From Psychromonas sp. MB-3u-54 (GTDB lineage: Bacteria; Pseudomonadota; Gammaproteobacteria; Enterobacterales; Psychromonadaceae), in assembly GCF_002836415.1 (NCBI RefSeq), contig NZ_PJBP01000181.1, forward strand, positions 1-64,000: DNA of 64,000 nt, read 5' to 3'. Positions 24,697 through 32,893 of the stretch are shown here, piece after piece (the stretch's first letter is position 1; the number at the start of each line of letters is the position of its first letter). A program made the translations under genes and the position numbers. The notes beneath the pieces were generated by a model that ran no database searches, was not told the DNA's origin, and saw nothing but the letters and a program-made list of their open reading frames with translations.

Positions 24697-25998
24697 CTAT
24701 CGTTTTACATATAGCAGCTTTACTTCTCCTGGAAGAAGGTTGTATTCCAGAAATGCCGGAACATCTTTCATTCGGCGGCTGCGGGAAATATCTTGAACCT
24801 TATCCGATCCCATGATGCCGTAGACGTTCGACTCACGAACCATGTAAGCATTATGACCGTCGGGATTCGCCAGCATCATAATTTTTTCCTGCCCGTTGCG
24901 GCTTTCTTTGGTAAAACCTAAGATGCGCCCGTCGTTCAACTGAAGCATTTCGATCCCGTTATCTTCCTGAAGAACGTCGTAACTCGCCTTGATGTCATTG
25001 ATTTTTGCAATATCATCGGAAATGTCGTAGCAAATAGGTTCCCACCAGGAAGGATTAATCTGGACAACGTCAATTTGCCGCTGAAATCCGTATTCAAAGC
25101 CGATCGTAGTGGAAATGCTGGAACAGATGTAAGCCCCTAATTCGTAGCGCAGGAGCGCCTGATGTTGATTGCCACTGAATTCATCGGCGCTGCGGATTGT
25201 GTCATGATTTTCGGGAAAGGAGATCGACGAGGCATAACGACTGTATTCTTGAGTTTGATCCAAAAACCACTGCTCTTTTAAATCCCACCATTTAAAGCTG
25301 TTGGTAATAAAATCGAAACCGGCCTCAGCAATATCAACAGCCTGCTGTGATGAACAACCCAGCGTTTCCCCCAAAAATATCGCATCGGGATATTTTTCTT
25401 TGATGCGGGGAATAAGGAAGTGCCACAGTTCGTTCGGGACATGATAGGCCGCATCGCAACGGAATCCGCGAATACCCAGATCCAAATAAAACAGCATCAT
25501 CGTTAGCCAGTAGTGCCAGAGATTATCGCGGTCGCTGGAATGGGCGTTGTTAATCTGAGCCAGATCTTTCCACTCGACCCAACTATCACCGTCCTGAGCG
25601 CCGGGATGTTTCAGTTGACCGTCGGGATCACGTTCGTACCACTCTGGATGATCTTCAATAAGATGTGAATCAAAAGCGCTGTGGTTGATCACCAAATCCA
25701 TCATGATCTTCATTCCGCGTTGATCGGCTTCTTTACATACATTTTTCAGAAGCTTGTTGCCCTTTTCGACGTGCGCTTCCGGGTTTTCAAAATCCATCTC
25801 TCCAGTGACGTAAAGTGGATGGTAATGGTAATAATTTTTTATCGAGTAATCTGATCCGGAAAACCCCGGATAATTGATCGGATTAATATAAATCCAGTCA
25901 AAATTCATGGCTTGGATACGCTCAAAATGTTTGATCCACATATTCATCGATCCAACAAGTTTTGGATATAAATTATAAGCACGTATGCCTTTTTTCAT
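24697..25998 (-). CDS. GH13 alpha-amylase-family glycosidase
   Basis: A 433-residue protein with a (beta/alpha)8 GH13 catalytic domain acting on alpha-glucans. The four conserved regions are visible: DLVINHSAFDSH (region I), GFRCDAAYH with the nucleophile Asp (II), FLGETLG with the acid/base Glu (III), and FPENHDT with the transition-state Asp (IV). The opening (GIRAYNLYPKLVGSMNMW, then FDWIYINPINYPGFSGSDYS) resembles the catalytic half of maltosyltransferase/GlgE-like enzymes. There is no signal peptide, so a cytoplasmic role is likely; the exact reaction (hydrolase or transferase) is not determined. It stands alone, somewhat richer in G+C than its surroundings, between two copies of a csp leader-like sequence, and may be acquired. 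Confidence 0.85.
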   Translation of the reverse strand: MKKGIRAYNLYPKLVGSMNMWIKHFERIQAMNFDWIYINPINYPGFSGSDYSIKNYYHYHPLYVTGEMDFENPEAHVEKGNKLLKNVCKEADQRGMKIMMDLVINHSAFDSHLIEDHPEWYERDPDGQLKHPGAQDGDSWVEWKDLAQINNAHSSDRDNLWHYWLTMMLFYLDLGIRGFRCDAAYHVPNELWHFLIPRIKEKYPDAIFLGETLGCSSQQAVDIAEAGFDFITNSFKWWDLKEQWFLDQTQEYSRYASSISFPENHDTIRSADEFSGNQHQALLRYELGAYICSSISTTIGFEYGFQRQIDVVQINPSWWEPICYDISDDIAKINDIKASYDVLQEDNGIEMLQLNDGRILGFTKESRNGQEKIMMLANPDGHNAYMVRESNVYGIMGSDKVQDISRSRRMKDVPAFLEYNLLPGEVKLLYVKR

Positions 25999-26254
25999 GA
26001 TTTTTCCTCGGTTCTATTGTTTTGTAGCTCTGCAAGTCAATCTTGCTAATACTTTTGTTTATATGCATATTTCAGGGAGAATCACTTTGTCATGCTTAGT
26101 GATAGAATTTTTAGCTATTGGGTGTGTGCAGCACAAAAAAGCATCTTCTCTTTTGTTAGCTAATATGCGAAATAGCAAGCCACATACTACCTTTTAATTT
26201 AACCAACCACTATTAATCATAATTAACCTTTTATAATATGGTCATACAAAAGGG

Positions 26255-26382
26255 AAGCTTTAGGGCTTTAGGGCTTTAGGGCTTTAGGGCTTTAGGGCTT
26301 TAGGGCTTTAGGGCTTTAGGGCTTTAGGGCTTTAAGGCTTTAAGGCTTTAAGGCTTTAAGGCTTTAAGGCTTTAAGGCTTTA
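26255..26382. repeat. Octamer tandem array (GGGCTTTA x9, AGGCTTTA x6)
   Basis: After one degenerate unit (AAGCTTTA, 26255-26262) come nine exact GGGCTTTA units (26263-26334) and then six exact AGGCTTTA units (26335-26382). The single-base switch between two homogeneous blocks points to recent slippage growth of two variants. Confidence 0.95.
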
Positions 26383-26411
26383 TTCCGCTGACCAGAGCAC
26401 TTTAAAATAAG

Positions 26412-26452
26412 CAAAAAAAATGGCAAACCCGCAAAGGTTTACCATTTTTTTT
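26412..26452 (-). terminator. Terminator of the csp gene
   Basis: ATGGcAAACC (from 26420) pairs with GGTTTaCCAT (26437-26446), flanked by A and T runs. It lies 45 bases beyond the csp stop and would work on the minus strand. Confidence 0.8.
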
Positions 26453-26495
26453 ATATTAAATCAGCACCCTATGGGAGCTAAAATATCACCGCGAA

Positions 26496-26705
26496 TTAAA
26501 GCGCTACGATATTTTCTGCTTGCGGGCCTTTTTGACCTTGCGTTACAGTGAATTCTACTTTTTGGCCTTCAGCTAAAGTTTTGAAACCTTCGCTTGCAAT
26601 AGCACTAAAGTGAGCGAATACATCTGGTCCAGTTGCTTGCTCGATAAATCCAAAACCTTTCGCTTCGTTGAACCATTTAACGGTTCCTTGTACTTTATTA
26701 GACAT
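26496..26705 (-). CDS. CspA-family cold-shock protein
   Basis: A 69-residue single-domain cold-shock (OB-fold) RNA/DNA-binding protein, starting [20 protein letters not shown]. The RNP1 (KGFGFI) and RNP2 (VFAHFSAI) motifs are intact. The start is ATG 26705 with AGGAT upstream; a longer in-frame extension to 26933 is untranslated leader. Such proteins act as RNA chaperones that melt mRNA structure at low temperature. The long AT-rich 5' leader (26706 to about 26930) is typical of cold-inducible csp mRNAs, whose leader structure controls expression; this is inferred, not shown. A diverged copy of the leader lies after merA. Confidence 0.93.
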   Translation of the reverse strand: MSNKVQGTVKWFNEAKGFGFIEQATGPDVFAHFSAIASEGFKTLAEGQKVEFTVTQGQKGPQAENIVAL

Positions 26706-27630
26706 AATAATATCCTGTAATTTTAATATAGAGTTGCCTTCAATAGGCTTGAATAGCGTAAAAACAGACTGGAACTTAAAAACTACAGAGCGAGGTATTA
26801 TTAATAAAACGACGGAATGGAGAATGTAAAAAAAAGGCTTTCTTCTTGCTGAGGCACACTTTATAGAATCCAAAATGAAAGTCAATGATTGTTTAAAAAA
26901 TAAACAAAAATAATTTATTAATGACTTAACCACAACACGCCCTATTATTCGGTTATATTATGGTGGCTGCTTCCAAGAATCCAGGACTGCTTTCATTGGG
27001 CTTCTGCGGGGAATATTTACCCGCGTAATTTTAGCGCATGCTATTGTTCCACCAAAGCATAAAATGCTATCAACATAGCGCCATATCAATACCAATAAAT
27101 ACAAATGATCGGCCCCTGATGCTTGATACCTCTAGTGTCTTCGGACTTAAGTTTGCATTATATATTCATGACCTAATTTCATCATCCCCTTCAATAGAAA
27201 GGGTTGGATAATTATATTGTGTACGCGGACTTATACAGGCATCTTTACTCTGTGTAGCGTCCAGCGCCTCTGCGGTAGTTCGTAGGGTGCGCTTCAGCAC
27301 CAATTGTGCCACTGCTCACGGTGCATAGAATGCACCCTACCAATAACTATTTTAGCCTTTACTCTGTGCAGCGCCTCTGTGACCACTGTGGTAGTTAATG
27401 GGGTTCGCTTCAGCACCAATTGTGCCACTGCTCACGGTGCATAGAATGCACCCTACCAATAACTATTTTAGCCTTTACTCTGGTGCAGCGCCTCTGTGAC
27501 CTCTGTGGTAGTCTTTTTAAGTTTGTTACAAAAAATCAACATGTACACTTCATCATAAAAATGAATGTTCGTATTTAAGTCTGAAAGCACTCGTTACCGG
27601 ACTAAGTCATTTTCCTGCCTATTTATCTGC
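26706..27630. other. Intergenic region: csp leader and 116-bp tandem duplication
   Basis: Reading leftward on the minus strand, the first ~230 bases are the csp leader and promoter region. Beyond it, no gene is seen. The rest holds a 116-bp tandem repeat (27243-27513) rich in hairpins, then an AT-rich tail after the oxidoreductase stop. Confidence 0.6.
27243..27513. repeat. 116-bp direct repeat, about 2.3 copies
   Basis: The segment GCTTCAGCACCAATTGTGCC starts at 27291 and again at 27407. Flanking CTCTGTGCAGCGCCTCTGTG recurs at about 27362 and 27478. Each unit holds the hairpin GGTGCAT-aga-ATGCACC. Confidence 0.9.
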
Positions 27631-28701
27631 TTAGGGTATCAGTACAAATTTACCGACGTGCTTTTTCTCAAGAAACTCTTTTTGGGCTTCAACAATCGAA
27701 GATAACGGAAAGGTCTTTGCTAACACCGACTGAATTTCGCCCTGCTCTATGTATCGTACCAGATCAGGAAAAACCTTTTCGTCCCAAGCGGTTGTTCCTA
27801 TCAGCGTGATATCTTTCAGGTACATATCGCGCATATCAAGTTCAACAATAGGCCCTGCAATAGCGCCCGATGAGACAAACCGCCCGCCTCGTTTTAATAG
27901 TTTGAGCATGGCAGGAAAGCAACTCCCCCCCACATTATCAACAACAAGATCGACAGATTGCTCCCCTAACGCCGCGAGCAGATTAGCAGTTCTGCCTAAC
28001 AGAATATCTGCGCCAAGCGAAGCTACCCGCTCATGTTTTTCCTCTCCCGCAATAGCGATAACCTTCGCTCCCCTGCGTTTTGCAAGCTGTACAGCAGCAC
28101 AGCCGACACCACCTGACGCACCCGCGACCAAAACCGTTTCACCGGATCTCAAATTGGCTCTGTTGAGCATATTCTCGGATGTACCATAGGCACAAGGAAT
28201 AGTGCCAAGTTCTGCATCGCTCCAGTCACAGACCACCGGGAACACTTCCGTTGCTCGAATTTTCACATATTCAGCAAAAGCACCATCAAAATCAGATCCC
28301 ATCCAGATATTATCCAAAGAGCCAAAACCGTGTTCGCGAATGCAGGGGCGGATAAGTACCCGTTTGTCCATCAGGCCAGTGTCGACATCGTCTGCCACAT
28401 TCACGACTACTCCACAGCAATCTGTCCCTTGAATAAACGGAAAAGACGTTTGCTTATTCCAGCCGCCATCGACCTTTGGAGGCTCGACTTCTGAGATCGA
28501 TCTATCCTTAGTGGAGCCGTGAACTGAAGAAGAATACCATCCCAGTCTGGTATTGATCTCGGTGTTATTAACGCCGGCGGCCAACACTTTAACCAGTACT
28601 TCTCCTGCGCAGAGAACAGGCATTGGAACTTGTTTGCAGACTAACTTGTCATAACCGCCACTGCCTGTGGTTACGATAGCTGTCATTGAACTATGAATCA
28701 T
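27631..28701 (-). CDS. Zinc-independent MDR oxidoreductase (quinone reductase/alcohol dehydrogenase-like)
   Basis: A 356-residue medium-chain dehydrogenase/reductase. The N-terminal GroES-like fold (GEVLVKVLAAGVNNTEINTR) is followed by an NADPH-binding Rossmann fold (VLVAGASGGVGCAAVQLAKRR; GLP-type AVGASGGVG pattern). NNTEINTR and the lack of a clear catalytic zinc set (no GHE motif) favour the quinone oxidoreductase/zeta-crystallin branch. A segment FPFIQGTDCCGVVVNV marks the substrate-cleft region. The start ATG 28701 has GAAGGAA about nine bases before it. The substrate is unknown. It stands alone; its upstream region contains the 145-bp duplication. Confidence 0.85.
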   Translation of the reverse strand: MIHSSMTAIVTTGSGGYDKLVCKQVPMPVLCAGEVLVKVLAAGVNNTEINTRLGWYSSSVHGSTKDRSISEVEPPKVDGGWNKQTSFPFIQGTDCCGVVVNVADDVDTGLMDKRVLIRPCIREHGFGSLDNIWMGSDFDGAFAEYVKIRATEVFPVVCDWSDAELGTIPCAYGTSENMLNRANLRSGETVLVAGASGGVGCAAVQLAKRRGAKVIAIAGEEKHERVASLGADILLGRTANLLAALGEQSVDLVVDNVGGSCFPAMLKLLKRGGRFVSSGAIAGPIVELDMRDMYLKDITLIGTTAWDEKVFPDLVRYIEQGEIQSVLAKTFPLSSIVEAQKEFLEKKHVGKFVLIP

Positions 28702-28765
28702 TATTTGGGTTCCTTCTATTTACAGAGTATCGGGGCTATTGACCTTTCCTGTGCATTTTTACAGC

Positions 28766-29054
28766 AATTTATGCGTGCTTATACAAGGTAGATCTTGCGT
28801 TGTGTCGTTATTCTACATAAGCAGATGAGAATGCATACGATCGTGCGCACAAATGCTGCCCTTCGGATTCATCTAAAAATGTCCTGCACGGCGTTATACG
28901 TCGTTTACATAATTTATGCGTGCTATACAAGGTAGATCTTGTGTGTGTCGTTATTCTACATAAGCAGATGAGAATGCATACGATCGTGCGCACAAATGCT
29001 GCCCTTCGGATTCATCTAAAAATGTCCTGCACGGCGTTATACGTCGTTTACATA
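28766..29054. repeat. Tandem duplication of a 145-bp unit
   Basis: Two nearly identical units (28766-28910 and 28911-29054) both start AATTTATGCGTGC and end near GTTATACGTCGTTTACATA. They share long exact segments such as AAGCAGATGAGAATGCATAC and differ by small indels near the start. Confidence 0.93.
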
Positions 29055-29598
29055 AAATACGATGTAAACTTGCTCAGAACACGTTTAGATTGAAAAATCG
29101 CACTAAAAAAGTCAACAAAACCTAGTATAAATTCACATTAATGTGCAAATTAAAATTTTTCCTTCAGGTGGTTATAACATACAAATTATTGAAAACAGAG
29201 GATGACGGAATGATTTCTGCCATTGCAGTCCTGCATCTCCGGTGCCGCTATTCGCTTTAGAGCACAACTCACCAATGCTTCTGTTGTCTGCAATTTAGAA
29301 AATTAATAGTACAGATACTTCAGTCAAAATAAGTGCCGCACCAACATATAACATACCAACTATTGCGCGCTATTTTAATTAAAGGCAAGGAAAATGAACT
29401 AGGTGTCACTTGCCCCTAAAAACCTAATGTAACATTAAAAATCAACACCTTAACAAAAAAACACCTACCTCAATTGCAACTATTATATACAGGTACCCAA
29501 TCAATCAGACCAAAATATTCAACCTAAAAACGATAATTTACTGACGGTCATCATAATGAAAAAGCGCATCAAATTGACCTCAAGGCTTTCCAGTAGTT

Positions 29599-29635
29599 GG
29601 TTACATTGTGTTACAGTCTTGTTACAAAATGTTAC
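29599..29635 (+). promoter_or_regulatory. Four phased GTTACA direct repeats upstream of gtsA
   Basis: GTTACA occurs at 29599, 29609, 29620 and 29630, i.e. every 10-11 bases, one helical turn. Such spacing is typical of response-regulator or other multimeric activator sites. It lies about 170 bases before the gtsA start and is likely the control region of the sugar importer (inference). Confidence 0.6.
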
Positions 29636-29803
29636 AAGATTGATCTATTTATGTGATTTCCCTCCTTACCTATTTGGGCATAGTTGGTTTATGATTTGGT
29701 TTTATAACTCACCTTGCTTTTATTTTTAAATAAGGGCTCTTTGGTAAGTTCCAATCTGATCAGCAGTTCGGCTGTCAGATAATTTTAGTCAAGGGAATAT
29801 CAC

Positions 29804-31057
29804 ATGAAAATTTCAAAATTATTTTTAAGTATTTCATTAGCACTGGGCCTAACAGCCGGTGCGCAAGCAGCTGAAATAGAAGTACTGCATTATTGGACTT
29901 CAGGCGGTGAAGCTAAATCTGTTGCCGAACTGAAAAAAATGTTGGAAGCAAAAGGGCATGACTGGAAAGACTTCGCCGTGGCAGGTGGTGGTGGTGAAAG
30001 TGCCATGACAGTACTAAAAACACGGGTCGTTTCAGGTAACCCACCAGCAGCCGCGCAAATCAAAGGGCCAAGCATTCAGGAATGGGGTGACGAAGGCGTA
30101 TTGGCTAATCTTAGCGCTGTCGCTAAAGCCGAAGGCTGGGATGACTTGCTACCCAGTGTGGTGGCAGATGTTATGAAGTACGACGGTAAATATGTTGCCG
30201 TTCCGGTTAACGTCCACCGTGTAAACTGGATGTGGGTAAACCCGGAAGTCTTCGAAAAAGCAGACGCAAATGTGCCAACAACCTGGAAAGAATTCTTTGT
30301 TGCTGCTGATAAAATTAAAGCGGCGGGCATGACGGCTGTTGCTCATGGTGGCCAACCTTGGCAAGATGCAACCATGTTTGAATCTGTGGTATTAGGTACT
30401 GCGGGTGCTGAGTTTTATAAGCAGGCATTTGTAGTGTTAGACCCTGAAGCTTTAAACAGCCCTACCATGATTGATGCCCTTAAGACTTTCCATAAAATCA
30501 AGAACTATACCGATCCAGGATCGCCAGGACGTGATTGGAATCTGGCCACCGCCATGGTTATCAATGGTGAAGCGGGTATGCAGTTTATGGGAGACTGGGC
30601 AAAAGGTGAATTTACTGCCGCTGGTAAAGTACCGGGTAAAGACTATATCTGCACCGCAGCACCGGGCACAGCGAATGACTTTACCTTTAACATCGACAGT
30701 TTTGTCATGTTTAATCTGGAAGATAAAGAACAACGTAAAGGTCAAAATGATCTGGCCAGCACTGTCCTAAGTGTTCCTTTTCAGGAAGTCTTTAACCTTA
30801 ACAAAGGATCTATTCCTGCGCGTTTGAATATGTCCATGGATAAGTTTGATGATTGTGCAAAACTGTCGGCAAAAGATTTTGTTAAAACAGCGGAAGCAAA
30901 TACCTTAGTGCCAAGTATGGCGCACGGCATGTCAACCTTCTCTTCAACCCAAGGTGCTATCTACGACACTGTTACTGAGTTCTACAACTCAGATTCAATA
31001 ACAGCAGAAGAAGCCGCAGCAAAACTAGTAAAAGCAGTTGCAGCAGCGAAATACTAA
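29804..31057 (+). CDS. gtsA: Sugar ABC transporter periplasmic binding protein (GtsA-like)
   Basis: A 417-residue family 1 extracellular solute-binding protein. A signal peptide (KISKLFLSISLALGLTAGAQA, cleavage near residue 22) precedes EIEVLHYWTSGGEAKSVAEL, a typical start for glucose/mannose-binding GtsA proteins. Further on are VNWMWVNPEVFEKA and AGMQFMGDWAKGEF, which match this subgroup. It binds sugar in the periplasm for the GtsBCD importer encoded next. A ribosome site (AAGGGA) precedes the ATG. It is the first gene of an evident gtsABCD operon; a short gap and possible hairpin separate it from gtsB, which may allow higher expression of the binding protein. Sugar identity (glucose most likely) is by resemblance. 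Confidence 0.88.
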   Translation: MKISKLFLSISLALGLTAGAQAAEIEVLHYWTSGGEAKSVAELKKMLEAKGHDWKDFAVAGGGGESAMTVLKTRVVSGNPPAAAQIKGPSIQEWGDEGVLANLSAVAKAEGWDDLLPSVVADVMKYDGKYVAVPVNVHRVNWMWVNPEVFEKADANVPTTWKEFFVAADKIKAAGMTAVAHGGQPWQDATMFESVVLGTAGAEFYKQAFVVLDPEALNSPTMIDALKTFHKIKNYTDPGSPGRDWNLATAMVINGEAGMQFMGDWAKGEFTAAGKVPGKDYICTAAPGTANDFTFNIDSFVMFNLEDKEQRKGQNDLASTVLSVPFQEVFNLNKGSIPARLNMSMDKFDDCAKLSAKDFVKTAEANTLVPSMAHGMSTFSSTQGAIYDTVTEFYNSDSITAEEAAAKLVKAVAAAKY

Positions 31058-31147
31058 ATAAGGTCTGATCTTTTAGACCGGTTGGATCTCAGCGCATTTT
31101 AGCTGAGATTCGATTGTTGCTTTCTGCTGTACAGGAGAATTAATCCA

Positions 31148-32047
31148 GTGAAAAAAAAATCCAGCGCCCCGCGTCAATCCCTTGGGAACCTTTTACCAAA
31201 ACTAGTAGTGGCACCTACTTTTGTTATTGCTATTATTTTTATCTACGGCTTTATGCTGTTAAATGCGTGGTTATCCTTTAGCTCATCACGCTTGCTGCCA
31301 ACCTATGATTGGGCCGGCACCATTCAATACGAAAAACTATTCGCCAATGATCGTTGGTGGGTCGCCGCTGAAAACCTTCTGTTGTTTGGTGGTTTGTTCA
31401 TTGTAATTTGTTTACTGCTGGGATTATTTCTGGCCATTTTTTTGGATCAGAAAATTCGAGCCGAAGGTGCTATCCGCACCATCTATTTATACCCGATGGC
31501 ACTTTCCTTTATTGTTACCGGTACCGCCTGGAAATGGATCCTGAATCCTGAACTGGGTGTGCAGCGCTTAGTACGCGAAATGGGTTTTGAATCCTTCACC
31601 TTTGACTGGCTGGTCAATACCGAAATGGCTATTTATACCGTGGTTATCGCGGGCGTCTGGCAATCCTCTGGTTTTGTGATGGCACTGTGCCTCGCAGGTT
31701 TACGGGGAATAGATGATAATATTATCAAAGCCGCTAAAGTTGATGGTGCTTCAATGCCGCTTATCTACCGTAAAATAATTATTCCGGGTCTGCGTCCGGT
31801 ATTTTTCAGTGCATTGATTGTGCTGACGCACATTGCTATCAAAAGCTTTGATTTGATTGTTGCCTTAACAGGTGGTGGCCCCGGTTTTGCAACCGACGTG
31901 CCGGCTACCTTTATGTATACTTATTCCTTCACTCGCGGACAAATCGGACTTGGGTCAGCAGCTTCTATGATGATGTTAATGGCAGTCGCAGCCATTATTG
32001 TGCCTTACCTGTATTCGGAACTAAGGAAGAAAAAAGATGAGCATTAA
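31148..32047 (+). CDS. gtsB: Sugar ABC transporter permease (GtsB-like)
   Basis: A 299-residue inner-membrane permease of the MalF/UgpA type with six or so helices. The EAA loop contacting the ATPase is visible (AKVDGASMPLIYRKIIIPGL, ~residues 199-218). PTFVIAIIFIYGFMLLNAWLS near the N-terminus is the first membrane segment. It pairs with the next gene product to form the channel. Its stop overlaps the start of gtsC by 11 bases, indicating translational coupling. The neighbouring binding protein and ATPase support a sugar uptake role, probably glucose/mannose. Confidence 0.9.
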   Translation: MKKKSSAPRQSLGNLLPKLVVAPTFVIAIIFIYGFMLLNAWLSFSSSRLLPTYDWAGTIQYEKLFANDRWWVAAENLLLFGGLFIVICLLLGLFLAIFLDQKIRAEGAIRTIYLYPMALSFIVTGTAWKWILNPELGVQRLVREMGFESFTFDWLVNTEMAIYTVVIAGVWQSSGFVMALCLAGLRGIDDNIIKAAKVDGASMPLIYRKIIIPGLRPVFFSALIVLTHIAIKSFDLIVALTGGGPGFATDVPATFMYTYSFTRGQIGLGSAASMMMLMAVAAIIVPYLYSELRKKKDEH

Positions 32048-32882
32048 TAGAGTATTGATTTATAGCTTGCTGGGCTTTGTAGCACTGATATATTTATTGC
32101 CACTGGTTGTTATGCTCATCACCTCCCTCAAGGATTTAGATGAGATTCGTACAGGCACCCTATTATCGTTGCCGCAATCATTAAATTTTGATGCTTGGGG
32201 TAAAGCCTGGGGAACTGCCTGTACCGGCGTAAGCTGTGAAGGTTTAAAAGGTTACTTCTGGAACTCAGTGCTGATCGTGGTACCGGCTGTGGTAATTTCT
32301 ACCATCTTAGGCGCCTTAAATGGTTATGTACTGACTAAATGGAAGTTCAAAGGCAGCGATCTGTTTTTTGGTATGCTGTTGATCGGTACCATGATTCCCT
32401 TTCAAGTGATCCTGTTACCGATGGCGCGCACGCTTGGCTTCCTGGGTTTGTCAGGCACCACATCTGGCCTGATTATGGTGCACGTTATTTATGGTCTGGC
32501 ATTTACCACCCTGTTTTTCCGTAATTATTACATCAGTATCCCCAATGAATTAGTCAATGCTGCACGTATTGACGGTGCCGGTTTTTGGCTGATTTTTTGG
32601 CGGATTATTATACCCGTATCAATACCTATTATCGTTGTATCGGTGATCTGGCAGTTCACACAAATTTGGAACGACTTCCTGTTTGGCGTGGTTTACTCCT
32701 CGGGTGATTCTCAGCCGATTACGGTTGCACTGAATAATTTGGTCAATACCAGTACAGGTATTAAAGAATATAACGTTGATATGGCCGCGGCAATTATTGC
32801 TGCACTGCCCACCCTGCTGGTCTATGTAGTAGCCGGTAAGTATTTCGTTAAAGGTCTCACAGCGGGTGCTGTTAAAGGATAA
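32037..32882 (+). CDS. gtsC: Sugar ABC transporter permease (GtsC-like)
   Basis: A 281-residue inner-membrane permease of the MalG/UgpE type. Six helices are likely, starting with VLIYSLLGFVALIYLLPLVV. The EAA loop appears as NAARIDGAGFWLIFWRIIIP. It overlaps gtsB by 11 bases and precedes the ATPase gene by 11. With GtsB it forms the transmembrane channel fed by the periplasmic binding protein. Length and order (A-B-C-D) match Pseudomonas-type gts operons. Confidence 0.9.
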   Translation: MSINRVLIYSLLGFVALIYLLPLVVMLITSLKDLDEIRTGTLLSLPQSLNFDAWGKAWGTACTGVSCEGLKGYFWNSVLIVVPAVVISTILGALNGYVLTKWKFKGSDLFFGMLLIGTMIPFQVILLPMARTLGFLGLSGTTSGLIMVHVIYGLAFTTLFFRNYYISIPNELVNAARIDGAGFWLIFWRIIIPVSIPIIVVSVIWQFTQIWNDFLFGVVYSSGDSQPITVALNNLVNTSTGIKEYNVDMAAAIIAALPTLLVYVVAGKYFVKGLTAGAVKG

Positions 32883-32893
32883 GGAACACAATT

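Larger units (their letters stand above)
25999..26495. other. Intergenic region with octamer array and csp terminator
   Basis: This gap between the GH13 gene (start at 25998) and the csp stop contains the GGGCTTTA/AGGCTTTA tandem array and the csp terminator. A 70-codon frame at 25985-26197 overlaps the glycosidase start and shows no family or codon signal. Confidence 0.6.
28702..29803. other. 1.1-kb intergenic region: duplication and phased repeats
   Basis: This region lies between two divergently transcribed units. It contains a 145-bp tandem duplication (28766-29054) near the oxidoreductase start and four phased GTTACA motifs (29599-29635) upstream of the sugar importer. The remainder is AT-rich without a convincing gene; a 61-codon minus-strand frame spans both duplicated units and is judged spurious. 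Confidence 0.6.

Noticed and set aside
25985-26197. 70-codon plus-strand frame near the GH13 start
   Set aside because: It overlaps the start of the glycosidase gene antisense and shows no family or ribosome site.
26255-26382. Telomere-like or replication-terminus sequence
   Set aside because: Although TTTAGGGC-like, the chromosome context is internal on both sides and a simple slippage array explains it.
26706-26933. N-terminal extension of the cold-shock protein
   Set aside because: CspA-type proteins start MSNK at 26705 with a ribosome site; the extension is the long mRNA leader.
28808-28993. 61-codon minus-strand frame across the 145-bp duplication
   Set aside because: It repeats itself because the DNA does (Arg-Ser-Tyr-Ala-Phe-Ser twice) and has no independent support.
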